DNA of 64,000 nt, taken from the NCBI RefSeq assembly GCF_900454495.1, contig NZ_UGSI01000001.1, positions 3,844,001-3,908,000 of the forward strand, in the 5' to 3' direction. Origin of the DNA: Paenibacillus macerans. Its GTDB lineage: Bacteria; Bacillota; Bacilli; Paenibacillales; Paenibacillaceae. Made by a program: the position numbers and the translations under genes. Position 1 is the first letter of the stretch, and each line of letters begins with the position of its first letter. Of the stretch, positions 33,804 to 42,128 are shown piece after piece. Below the pieces are notes generated by a model that was not told the origin of the DNA, ran no database searches, and saw only the letters and a program-made list of their open reading frames with translations.

Positions 33804-35351
33804 TCAATTTTCGCCACCTTTTCCCGGATTGGGCCGCTGTTTTGGCGCGAGGCGCGCGCGGTTGTCTTTCCCCGAAAAGCTCGGACGTGCAAGCATCTTC
33901 CACCACGGAACCCGGATCGCCGAGTCCTTGATGTCGCTGGCCACGAACGGTGCGATCGGGGACAAATAAGGAAGCCCGTAAGACCGCAATGTACACAAAT
34001 GGATGGCTATGCCGATCAAGCCGTACATGACGCCAAGGATTCCGAGCATTCCCCCGGCCACAATGAGCAGAAGCCGCAGCAGGCGGACGGAGAATTCCAG
34101 CGAGTAATGAGGGGCCGTAAATCCGGCGATGCCCGTAAAGGCGATGATGATGACGATCGGCGCGGACACGAGACCGGCGGACACCGCCGCTTCGCCCACA
34201 ACAAGCGCGCCGACGATCGTCACCGCCGAACCGATTTGCCGCGGGAGACGCAGCCCGGCCTCGCGCAGCACCTCGAACGCCAGCTGCATCATCAACACTT
34301 CCACGATGGTCGGAAACGGGATCTCCTCGCGGGAGGAGGCGATGCTCATCAAGAGTTTGCTCGGGATCATCTCCTGATGAAAATTCAGCAGCGCCACGTA
34401 CACCGCAGGCAGCGTCAACGAAATAAACAGCGTGCAATAGCGCAAAATACGGAGCGCGCTGGAGTACAGCGAGCGGTTGTAATAGTCGTCCGCCGCCTGC
34501 AGCAGCGTAACGAGCGTAACGGGTACGATCAGCACGTTGGGCGTACCGTCGACCAGAATGACGATTCGGCCGTCCAGCAAGCCGGCCGCGGCGATATCGA
34601 CCCGTTCCGTAAACTGCTGTTGGGGAAATGGCGAATAGGGGGTGTCCTCCGTCAGCTCTTCGATATAACCGGTTTCCAGCACGCTGTCCATATCGATGCG
34701 TTTAAGGCGGTTCTCCACCTCCCGGATTAAGGCCGGCTGGACAATGCCTTCCAAGTAAGCGACATAAACCTCGGTTTCGGTATAGCGGCCGAACTGGAAC
34801 GATTTTAATTTCAGGTTCACGCTTTGGATTTTTCGCCGCAGGAGCGACAAATTGGTGGAAATCGATTCGGTGAATCCTTCGCGCGGGCCCCGGAGCGACG
34901 GCTCGGTCTGCGGTTCTTCCACCGACCGTTTTTCCCATTTGGCGATCTTGAGCAGCAACGCCCGGTCGCAGTCCTCAAGCAGCAGCAAAGGATAGCCTTT
35001 GATCAGCTGTCTGGCGCATTCGTAGGCGTCTGCGATCTCCTTGATCGACCCGACCGGCAGAACCCGGTTTTTGATCGCTTGCAAATCCGTTGATTCCGCG
35101 CCGGCCATCCCCATGAGCGGCTTCAAGACGTTGTTGTCCATTTCCAGCCGGTCTGACATGTCGGGAATATAGACGAGCTGCGCTTTAAGCTCCCCACCGA
35201 CCAGGAAGGAGCGGAATGCAATATCATCCGCAGCGCCTAAGATTTTTTTGATCGCCTCGACATTCCGGTCAAGCGACGGAACTAGGGCCGTAACATCGGA
35301 TGGGGAGTTTTCGCTGGATGTTTTTGGCGGGAGCGAAGACCGTTTTTTCAT
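33804..35351 (-). CDS. gerAA: GerAA-type spore germination receptor subunit
   Basis: 515 residues. A hydrophilic N-terminal half (DDIAFRSFLVGGELKAQLVY) is followed by about five membrane helices from residue 290, including IPFPTIVEVLMMQLAFEVLR and APIVIIIAFTGIAGFTAPHY, as in GerAA/GerKA/GerBA. It is the first gene of the receptor operon; the gerAC start follows its stop after six bases. Upstream, TGAAAA and CATATGTA on the minus strand at 35421-35426 and 35397-35404 could be a forespore sigma-G promoter, but the match is weak. Confidence 0.92.
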   Translation of the reverse strand: MKKRSSLPPKTSSENSPSDVTALVPSLDRNVEAIKKILGAADDIAFRSFLVGGELKAQLVYIPDMSDRLEMDNNVLKPLMGMAGAESTDLQAIKNRVLPVGSIKEIADAYECARQLIKGYPLLLLEDCDRALLLKIAKWEKRSVEEPQTEPSLRGPREGFTESISTNLSLLRRKIQSVNLKLKSFQFGRYTETEVYVAYLEGIVQPALIREVENRLKRIDMDSVLETGYIEELTEDTPYSPFPQQQFTERVDIAAAGLLDGRIVILVDGTPNVLIVPVTLVTLLQAADDYYNRSLYSSALRILRYCTLFISLTLPAVYVALLNFHQEMIPSKLLMSIASSREEIPFPTIVEVLMMQLAFEVLREAGLRLPRQIGSAVTIVGALVVGEAAVSAGLVSAPIVIIIAFTGIAGFTAPHYSLEFSVRLLRLLLIVAGGMLGILGVMYGLIGIAIHLCTLRSYGLPYLSPIAPFVASDIKDSAIRVPWWKMLARPSFSGKDNRARLAPKQRPNPGKGGEN

Positions 35352-35549
35352 AGCTGGCCACCTTACCTATCCTGTAAAGTCAATTCGGTTATATTTACAT
35401 ATGTTTCCCCCTTTCCCTTATTTTCACCAAAAAGTCCGGTTTCATTTCCCGGCATTTCTGTTTTTTAAACCGGCATGAATCCGCTCCTTCCCTTTCATCT
35501 CTATGACAAAAACCGCCAAAGCAATTCGCTCTGGCGGTTCTTTGAAAAC

Positions 35550-35747
35550 ATAAGGACAAAAAAGGTCGTTATTCCGGCGGTATCCCCCATTGAAAGAGAA
35601 ATAGAGGGAATTTTTGTCGCTTTTTGTTTGAATCGCAAGGAAATACCCGCGATCTGCACCATTCACAGGAAAAATAAGCACAAAAAATTCCGCTAATGGG
35701 GATGAACAACCTCAAATCCGAATAATAAGATCATAAAATTCCGCTAT
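35550..35747. repeat. Four-unit palindrome array, copy 2
   Basis: Four 23-bp units (ATAAGGACAAAAAAGGTCG-type, ATAAG...CGNTAT) centred on 35561, 35612, 35685 and 35736, spaced 51, 73 and 51. The sequence between units matches the arrays at 26772 (reversed) and 63828, for example ACCATTCA and AGGAAAAATAAG. It fills most of the gap between gerAA and the phosphate transporter. Confidence 0.75.
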
Positions 35748-35823
35748 TTTTTAAGGGCGACGGTTAGTCGATCCAGCAGCCGGCCGTTAAGCGCGGATTT
35801 TTAGGTTGAAGCCTTTTTTACCA

Positions 35824-36813
35824 TTAAAACAGCAACAAATAAATGCCGCCGGCCATCACGGCCACGATCGGAATCGTGATCACCCAAGCGACGACGATCC
35901 GCCCGGCCATCGACCAGCGTACGGCGGAGAACCGCTTCGCCGAACCGACGCCCAAAATCGCCGATGTGATGGCGTGCGTCGTACTTACCGGCAGATGAAA
36001 CAGCGTAGCCCCGAAAATCACGGATGCGGCGGACATATCCGCGGCGAAACCGTTAATCGGTTCGATCTTGAAAATTTTCGTGCCCATCGTTTTGATGATT
36101 TTCCAGCCGCCGATCGAGGTGCCCAGCGCCATCGCCGTCGCCGCGGCGATTTTAACCCACAGCGGCACTTCCATGTGGTCCTGGAACTCCGCCGTAACCA
36201 GGGCAAAGGTGATGATCCCCATCGCCTTCTGCGCGTCGTTGGTGCCGTGCGTGAAGCTTTGCAGCGCCGCCGTAATGATTTGCATTGAGCGGAAGCCTTT
36301 ATTTACCGTATGCGGGCTGCGATAGGCAAAAATCCACTTCAAAATCAGCATAACGATATAACCGATCGCAAAAGCGATCAGCGGGGAAAAAACCAGCCCT
36401 TCGACAATCGTCCGAAAACCGTTCCAGTTCAGCTTGTCCGGCCCCCCGCCGACATACACCGCGCCGGCCAAAGCGCCGATCAGAGCGTGGGAAGAAGAAG
36501 AAGGGATGCCGAACCACCACGTAATCAAGTTCCATATAATCGCCGCCAGCAGCGTCGCAATCAGGATCTCAAGGCCGTTGTCCAGCGATGCCGGGTCCGC
36601 CACGCTGCCCCCGATCGTTTTGGCGACGCCGGTGAACATGATCGCTCCAAGGAAGTTCATGACCGCCGCCAGCATAATCGCCGTGCGCGGCTTAAGCGCC
36701 CGGGTGGATACCGAAGTCGCAATCGCATTTGCCGTGTCGTGGAAACCGTTGATAAAGTCAAATCCGAGCGCCAGTATGATAACGATGATAATGATCAGTA
36801 AACTCGTATCCAT
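35824..36813 (-). CDS. pit: Inorganic phosphate transporter, Pit family
   Basis: 329 residues, about ten membrane helices. The two family signatures are present: GFDFINGFHDTANAIATSVS near residue 20 and FTHGTNDAQKAMGIITFALV near 190. Pit proteins import neutral metal-phosphate with protons at low affinity. It directly follows the DUF47 gene, a standard pairing. The ATG is at 36813; purines TAGAAAAG lie just upstream. Confidence 0.9.
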   Translation of the reverse strand: MDTSLLIIIIVIILALGFDFINGFHDTANAIATSVSTRALKPRTAIMLAAVMNFLGAIMFTGVAKTIGGSVADPASLDNGLEILIATLLAAIIWNLITWWFGIPSSSSHALIGALAGAVYVGGGPDKLNWNGFRTIVEGLVFSPLIAFAIGYIVMLILKWIFAYRSPHTVNKGFRSMQIITAALQSFTHGTNDAQKAMGIITFALVTAEFQDHMEVPLWVKIAAATAMALGTSIGGWKIIKTMGTKIFKIEPINGFAADMSAASVIFGATLFHLPVSTTHAITSAILGVGSAKRFSAVRWSMAGRIVVAWVITIPIVAVMAGGIYLLLF

Positions 36814-36899
36814 ATCTTTTCTTTTTGCACAGATCGTTTATCTATATGTGTAACCCGCGCAATTCCAACCTCCCGAATATCAAGTGTTAAGCGAAGTGC

Positions 36900-37514
36900 T
36901 CAAGAATTACGCATGATTATGGATTCCAGCATGTTGGCTACTTTCTCGCAGGCATCCGTCGTCGTTTCCAGACGTTCGTAAATTTCCTTCTTCTTGATCA
37001 GTTCGATCGGGTCCGTCACCTTCAGGAACAGCTCCTTGATGCAAATCCGCAGCAGCTCGTCCCCCTGATTCTCAAGGTCGTTCAAGCGGATCGTGTATTC
37101 GCGGATCGCGAGAAGTTTTTTCTGGGAAAGCAAATGGACCGCTTTTTGGATCTCATATGCCGAATTGCGCAGAATTTCCGCAAAGCGGGCGATGTATTCG
37201 TCCGGCTGGGAGAGGTGGTACATGAAGAAACGGGAAGTCGACGCCTCCAAACCGTCTATGACATCGTCCAGCGCCGTGATGAGGTTCATGATGTCGTCGC
37301 GTTCGATCGGGGTGATAAACGTTTTGTTCAACTCGACGATAATGGTATGTGTGTATTCATCGCATTTGGATTCGAATTCCTTCATCTTTTTGGCGAACTG
37401 TTCCACGTCCTTGAACTCCGCTACCTGCTGGGCGAAATAATCCGCCGAATGCACGATCGTGTCCGCCATGTTCTCTAACGTCTGGAAAAAGATATCCTTC
37501 TTCTTCACTCGCAT
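36900..37514 (-). CDS. DUF47 family PhoU-like partner of Pit transporter
   Basis: 204 residues, all helical, with the PhoU-like pattern (KDIFFQTLENMADTIVHSAD, FITPIERDDIMNLITALDDV). DUF47 (YkaA) proteins are found beside Pit genes and control their activity in the cytoplasm. AAAAGGGGA lies before the ATG, and the pit gene follows 86 bases downstream in the same direction. Confidence 0.88.
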   Translation of the reverse strand: MRVKKKDIFFQTLENMADTIVHSADYFAQQVAEFKDVEQFAKKMKEFESKCDEYTHTIIVELNKTFITPIERDDIMNLITALDDVIDGLEASTSRFFMYHLSQPDEYIARFAEILRNSAYEIQKAVHLLSQKKLLAIREYTIRLNDLENQGDELLRICIKELFLKVTDPIELIKKKEIYERLETTTDACEKVANMLESIIMRNS

Positions 37515-37560
37515 CAGTATCCCCTTTTCTCTGCATGAGGTATTTCTTTCGGACTGCGCT

Positions 37561-37598
37561 TTACACAGTTATTACACAGCCTTGATTATCTTAACACA
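37561..37598. promoter_or_regulatory. Possible PhoP boxes upstream of the phosphate genes
   Basis: TTACACA occurs at 37561 and again at 37572, 11 bp apart, and TTAACACA follows at 37591. PhoP of Bacillus binds TT(A/C/T)A(C/T)A hexamers spaced 11 bp. The location, 47-84 bases before the DUF47-pit operon, fits. The repeats are on the plus strand, opposite to the operon. Confidence 0.4.
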
Positions 37599-37722
37599 AT
37601 CGGTCGAAAGATGGTTAATAATGTCGCAAACATTTCATGTTCTTTAGCTTAAAGTTGCCTGAATAAACCAGAATTATCCTCTATTCGCCACAAAAATACA
37701 GACTTCCCCAGTTCGCCCCCCG

Positions 37723-38790
37723 CTATTCCACGGCAATATGACTGTCGAAATCCGGCGAATCGGGCACGATATGAATGAAAGAATTGCCAGGAACAAATGG
37801 CAGCTCTTGATTGTCCACGATAAAGCGAATGATGTCGCCTTGTTTATGTATCCACTCTGCGCGAATCATTTTGCCTTTTTCAAAAACGATCGCGTCTCCG
37901 CCCAGTTCCAAATTCACGTCCAGGCGTCCCACATCGTCCAGCACCCGGTGTTCGGCCCCCAGCACCACGACATTGGCGGCCGTCAGCTGTTCGCCGGTCT
38001 CCAGATCCGTGTGCGGCTTACCGTTAATGAAACGTTTATATCGTCCGCTCGCCGCGTCATATTCGTAACCCACCCGGTAATTGTCCAGTTGAAACTTGAT
38101 CTCTACCCGGCTTGCTTCCTGCCACGACACGGGTCCTTCCCTTTCCCGGTAAAAAGTATATCCCGGCACGTTCGCATCTTCGGTGGCGAATCCTCGTTTC
38201 TCCGCCCCTTCGAGCAATTTTTCCGGACTGGAGTACAGGTTGTGCGGCGCCTTCCGGGACTTGTCCCGCCAAAAGTAAGCTCCCGCGTTCGTGATCTCAT
38301 CGAGATCCTCTTTATGCTGCCGCTGCAAAATGGCGAACGCATCGTTGCTCGCTCCCGCGTGGACCAAAACGCCGTGATAGCTTTCCCCCAAATCGATCAT
38401 GTACGGGCGAATGCTGCGAACCGGGCCGATTTTGGCGCTGTCCGCCTTGCTTTGATAAATCGCCACCATGCGGGTTACCCCGCCTTCGGCCAGTACTTCA
38501 TACACCAAGTCGGCGTCCATCAGGCCCGACTGGGGGCGCGCAGCCGGCGCATTGTTGACCATGACCGCCAGCGGGCGGCGGGTTACCGGCGCTTCCGCCG
38601 GCAAACCGGTAAGCGGAGCCGTGTAAGCGGGTACCTCAGGTTGGGGCGGCTCCGTCTCCTCCGGTGCTGCTTCGGGGGGAGCGATAACCTCCCGGGTGAC
38701 CGCCTCCTTCGCTCCTCCGCAGCCGGAGATCAGCAGCAGGAAAACCGACAAGATCAGTAGTATTCCGAATTTAGACCGTAATAAGTTCAT
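37723..38790 (-). CDS. yerB: YerB-like DUF3048 lipoprotein
   Basis: 355 residues. The lipobox is LLISGCGG; about 35 Pro/Glu-rich residues then link to the DUF3048 domain (RPLAVMVNNAPAARPQSGLM and DLVYEVLAEGGVTRMVAIYQ, GPVRSIRPYMIDL) and its C-terminal part. Anchored at the outer face of the membrane; biochemical function unknown in the family. In Bacillus yerB is beside yerC; the order is not kept here. The terminator at 38874-38919 belongs to the next gene upstream. Confidence 0.85.
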   Translation of the reverse strand: MNLLRSKFGILLILSVFLLLISGCGGAKEAVTREVIAPPEAAPEETEPPQPEVPAYTAPLTGLPAEAPVTRRPLAVMVNNAPAARPQSGLMDADLVYEVLAEGGVTRMVAIYQSKADSAKIGPVRSIRPYMIDLGESYHGVLVHAGASNDAFAILQRQHKEDLDEITNAGAYFWRDKSRKAPHNLYSSPEKLLEGAEKRGFATEDANVPGYTFYREREGPVSWQEASRVEIKFQLDNYRVGYEYDAASGRYKRFINGKPHTDLETGEQLTAANVVVLGAEHRVLDDVGRLDVNLELGGDAIVFEKGKMIRAEWIHKQGDIIRFIVDNQELPFVPGNSFIHIVPDSPDFDSHIAVE

Positions 38791-38873
38791 CGTACCTCCG
38801 TCATCCCATGCGTTTTTTTTACATTATACGTCGAAATAAACCGCTTTGGAAACGCAAAGACTCACATCTTGAT

Positions 38874-38919
38874 TTAAAAAAACAAAGCGCAGCAACCGAA
38901 AAGAATCGGTTCTGCGCTT
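38874..38919 (-). terminator. Intrinsic terminator of the DODA-type gene
   Basis: AAGCGCAG pairs with CTGCGCTT and an inner CCGA pairs with TCGG on the minus strand, followed by TTTTTTT about 24 bases after the stop. Confidence 0.85.
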
Positions 38920-38942
38920 CTTCATGATATTTTGCAGCCTGG

Positions 38943-39743
38943 TCAACGGGCTTCGTCCCCGGCGCCGAATTTCCAGCAGTTGAGGCTTAAGCTGCCGTAC
39001 CGGTAATCCTGAAACAGCTTGACGGCCCGCCGCTCGTCATCGGCGGCGCCCATCGCATAAAGCAGCGGCACAAAATGCTCCTTGCCGTAGGGAGGAATGG
39101 CGCTGCGGACATGGGGAGCCTTTTTGCCGTAATCGAACAGCAGCCGCAAATTCCAGTCCTGAAGCTGCTCACCGATCCAAGCGTCGAATTCGACAGCCCA
39201 AGGAAACGGCTCGCTCTCCTCGTCTCCGATTAGGCGCAAATTATGCACCAAGCCGCCGCTGCCGATAATGAGAACGTTTTGCCGCCGGAGTCCGGCCAGC
39301 ATTTTGCCGATGGCATACTGTTCCTCCGGTGAGCGCTTGGAATCGACGGACAAGGCCACGACCGGGATGTTTCCTTCCGGGAATATCGCCCGCAGCACAA
39401 CCCATGCCCCGTGATCCAGCCCTCTTCCTTCGGATAGCCGATACGGCAGATTGTGGGCATGAAACATGGCGCCGATCGCTTCGCTAAGCTCCGGATCGCC
39501 CGGGGCAGGGTATTGAATCCGGTACATTTCCTCGGGAAAACCGTAAAAATCATGCAGCGTTTCATGCCTGCGGTCCGCCGTCAGCCATTGGACGGGAGAA
39601 TCCCAATGTGCGGAGAAAATAACAACGGCTCTGGGCGGTTTCAGCGTTCTTTGTCCCAGTTGCCGGAGAAAACCCGTGTACGCGTTTTGCTCGATTGCCA
39701 GCGTCGGCGATCCGTGTGCGATAAACAATGCAGGTTGAGTCAT
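38943..39743 (-). CDS. 4,5-DOPA-extradiol-type dioxygenase (LigB family)
   Basis: 266 residues from the ATG at 39743 (GGAGG 12 bases before). The LigB/DODA metal ligands can be seen: His in PALFIAHGSP, His in VVIFSAHWDSP, His in GLDHGAWVVL and a late His in EHFVPLLYAMGAAD. Bacterial homologues (YgiD) open aromatic diols such as DOPA with Zn or Fe; the physiological substrate is usually unknown. It is a single gene with its own terminator. Confidence 0.85.
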   Translation of the reverse strand: MTQPALFIAHGSPTLAIEQNAYTGFLRQLGQRTLKPPRAVVIFSAHWDSPVQWLTADRRHETLHDFYGFPEEMYRIQYPAPGDPELSEAIGAMFHAHNLPYRLSEGRGLDHGAWVVLRAIFPEGNIPVVALSVDSKRSPEEQYAIGKMLAGLRRQNVLIIGSGGLVHNLRLIGDEESEPFPWAVEFDAWIGEQLQDWNLRLLFDYGKKAPHVRSAIPPYGKEHFVPLLYAMGAADDERRAVKLFQDYRYGSLSLNCWKFGAGDEAR

Positions 39744-39875
39744 CACTCTCAAACCTCCCTGCGCCAAATTGGTGGTATCCTATATTCATTGTATCCCTAC
39801 AGGAAGTTATTTACCAGTTCGGCATGATTTTATCGCCCGATCGCCGCGCTTAACGCCCCCTCACACGCGTTGCTC

Positions 39876-40700
39876 CTAGATCATCCAATGCTGCCAGTCC
39901 GTCTGAATCGCCTCCAGACTGTCAAGCCACTCCCTCGTCTTGCCGATGAGCCGGGCTTGATGCTCCCCGGAGGAATACGTATGGTCGGCCTGAAAAATAA
40001 TCTCTTTGTCGCAGCGCCCTTCGGAACGCATCCAAAACACCTTTTGATACAGAAAAGCGTAATCGACCGGGATCGTATCGTCCGAGGTGCCGTGCACCAC
40101 CAGCACGTCCCCGGGAAACTTGAGCGCTTCCTGGTATGGCTGCGACGAACCCAGCGAATCGAAAAACCGCGGCGTCAAGTCATAGCCAAGGTAATCGGCG
40201 GACCCGTGCTTGACGGCCTTGTCGTATACCTCACGCCCGGTAATCTTTACGATATCGTTAAAAGGATATCCGACGGAAGACCATAGGACGAGATTTTTGA
40301 TGCGGCGGTCCCTTACGGCGGCAAGCAGCGCTACGGTTCCGCCCAGGCTGTGTCCGATCAACGTGACCCGCTGCGGATCGATATCAAAGGATTCGAGGCC
40401 GTAATCCAACACCGAGCGGGTTTGGGCGATCAGGGAATCGACGTCCTGTTCCCCGTAGCTCCCGCTGCTTTCGCCGCAGCCGACGCAATCAAACCGAAGC
40501 ACGAGAAATCCGGCCGCCGCCAGTTCCCTGGCCGCTTTGACAAACAGCCGGTCCACACCGATCCGGTTGCCGACAAAGCCGTGGCAAATCAAGACCAGCG
40601 GAGCCCGCCGGCAGCGCCCTTCCCGTTTGTTTTCCGACGGATAATGGATATTCGCCGCAATTTCCTCTTTCCCATACTTGATCGCAATCTGTCTTTCCAT
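39876..40700 (-). CDS. Alpha/beta hydrolase
   Basis: 274 residues from the ATG at 40700 behind GGGAGGCGG. The catalytic triad is plausible: Ser in LIGHSLGGTVAL, Asp in HGTSDDTIPVDY, His in FQADHTYSSGEH; the oxyanion motif is LICHGFVGNR. This set-up resembles the acyl-esterase/feruloyl-esterase group of small serine hydrolases. No signal peptide, so it is cytoplasmic. The neighbouring genes give no hint to the ester cleaved. Confidence 0.85.
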   Translation of the reverse strand: MERQIAIKYGKEEIAANIHYPSENKREGRCRRAPLVLICHGFVGNRIGVDRLFVKAARELAAAGFLVLRFDCVGCGESSGSYGEQDVDSLIAQTRSVLDYGLESFDIDPQRVTLIGHSLGGTVALLAAVRDRRIKNLVLWSSVGYPFNDIVKITGREVYDKAVKHGSADYLGYDLTPRFFDSLGSSQPYQEALKFPGDVLVVHGTSDDTIPVDYAFLYQKVFWMRSEGRCDKEIIFQADHTYSSGEHQARLIGKTREWLDSLEAIQTDWQHWMI

Positions 40701-40823
40701 ACAACCGCCTCCCGCCCGTGAATATCCGGAAATACTTATATCCATTTAATTCCGATAAGTTTAATGTGTTTTATAAAACTTATCTTATCACCGGCCGGAA
40801 AGCGTGTCAATCAAGCTCGCTGG

Positions 40824-41048
40824 TTATTCATAAGATTGCCTAAAATAGGCATGGGTTTGTACTCGTCCTTCCCACTCCTTCATGAATTGCCGATTGCCTA
40901 GGCGCTCCCCGTCGCCGCAATCGTCCCCGCAAAGAAAATCCGCGTTTTCATCCGAGTCAACCTCGTTCGAAACGACTTCTTCCAGACTGCCCCGGGAGTT
41001 TTCGTTAAGCAAATACCTCCGGGTCTGCTCCGAATCATATTTTCCCAC
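40824..41048 (-). CDS. Small acidic protein of unknown function
   Basis: 74 residues from the GTG at 41048, which has GGGAGG eight bases upstream. It is rich in Asp, Glu and Asn (EEVVSNEVDSDENADFLCGD) with one Cys pair (FLCGDDC) and ends in Arg/Tyr-rich residues. No family is recognised. The good ribosome binding site and the small size suggest a sporulation or stress protein, but this is a guess. It is divergent from the DUF1129 gene. Confidence 0.55.
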   Translation of the reverse strand: MGKYDSEQTRRYLLNENSRGSLEEVVSNEVDSDENADFLCGDDCGDGERLGNRQFMKEWEGRVQTHAYFRQSYE

Positions 41049-41121
41049 TGTATCTGCCTCCCGCAATAAATTAGTTGATAAGGCGCGAAACTCCGGCGAC
41101 TCCAGCGTCCTTATATCCGTA

Positions 41122-41147
41122 AAAGATGACTTTTTGAACCGCCTCTT
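41122..41147. repeat. Half-copy of the MITE-like end at 45.7-46.0 kb
   Basis: The bases AAAGATGACTTTTTGAAC followed by CCTCT-like sequence match the right end of the element at 45750-46029. Here only this end is present, in the spacer between the small acidic gene and the DUF1129 gene. Confidence 0.5.
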
Positions 41148-41239
41148 TTAAAGTAGTGTGTGGAGGGAGCCGGCGATTTTATACCTCGTTCACCAAATGT
41201 CCATCATTCCTGGTCCGCCCTACTCCCTCCTGTGGGCCC

Positions 41240-41269
41240 TTGCGGAGCGGACAAATTTTGCAGTATACT
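41240..41269 (+). promoter_or_regulatory. Possible promoter of the DUF1129 gene
   Basis: TTGCGG (41240-41245), 18 bases, TATACT (41264-41269) about 83 bases before the start. A reasonable but not strong sigma-A match. Confidence 0.4.
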
Positions 41270-41351
41270 ACGAAAGAAAATTAGTAATTTTTTGGCAGAA
41301 TGTCGTTTGTTCGAGAGTGACTTGTACGGACCTGGGAGGAGAGATACTTTC

Positions 41352-42077
41352 ATGTACATCCATGAAATGATCGGAGAGACGAAGAAATTAAGGCAGCAGA
41401 TGACAGCCGAGAACGACAATTATTTCGGGGAAATGGTGATGTATTTCCGCTCCGGAGCCAGTTCGCTGACTGAAGCCAAAGGGGAGGAGATTTTGCTTAG
41501 CCTGGCGCGGCAAATTGTCAAAAATCAGGACAAAGGCGTGTCCGCCATGGATCTGTTTGGCGATGATCCCAAGGCTTATTGCGCCCAGCTGGCGGACGAT
41601 GTCCTGACGGGCGCGCCCCGCAGCCTGAAGGATAAAATCATCTATTATACGATGATTCCCTGGGTCGCTCTAACCTGGGTTTTCTTTATTTATATGATCA
41701 CCGGCTTTTTCAGCAAATGGTTTGGCGGAGAGCTGGAATACACGCTGATCAGCAGTTCGTCGCTGCTCATCATCGCCGGGTTGGCGATCATGTTGGTGGA
41801 ACTGGTCACCCGCTTTCTCGGCCCCGGCCGCAAACGGGCCGCAGAGTCCCACGAACCCGCAGAATCTGCGGAATCCCCGGAGCCTTCGGGTCCCCGCCGG
41901 TTTGATTTAAAGGCGCTGGGCATCTACATCGGCGGCGCGGCGCTGCTCATCGCTTTGGGAACGCTGCTGAACCGGATTATGCCGGCCTTTACCGTGTCCC
42001 CTTGGGACAGCCTGATCATTTTTGCGATCGGCCTGGCCGGGCAAATCGTTTTGCTGCGGGTGCGCTCCAAAGCATGA
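41352..42077 (+). CDS. DUF1129 family membrane protein
   Basis: 241 residues from the ATG at 41352 with GGGAGGAGAG in front; an earlier open frame has no such site. A soluble helical N-terminal part (ENDNYFGEMVMYFRSGASSL, helical-bundle DUF1129/DUF1048 type) is followed by four membrane helices. A linker rich in Glu, Ser and Pro separates helices 2 and 3. The function is unknown in the family. It is the second sizeable plus-strand gene. Confidence 0.75.
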   Translation: MYIHEMIGETKKLRQQMTAENDNYFGEMVMYFRSGASSLTEAKGEEILLSLARQIVKNQDKGVSAMDLFGDDPKAYCAQLADDVLTGAPRSLKDKIIYYTMIPWVALTWVFFIYMITGFFSKWFGGELEYTLISSSSLLIIAGLAIMLVELVTRFLGPGRKRAAESHEPAESAESPEPSGPRRFDLKALGIYIGGAALLIALGTLLNRIMPAFTVSPWDSLIIFAIGLAGQIVLLRVRSKA

Positions 42078-42084
42078 TGGGAAA

Positions 42085-42119
42085 GGGGCCATAAACAGCC
42101 CTAAGCTGCTTATGGCCCC
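42085..42119. terminator. Bidirectional terminator between convergent genes
   Basis: GGGGCCATAA pairs with TTATGGCCCC, with CAGC/GCTG inside. It serves the DUF1129 gene on the plus strand and the esterase-like gene on the minus strand, although T-runs are short. Confidence 0.65.
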
Positions 42120-42128
42120 ATCTCATAT

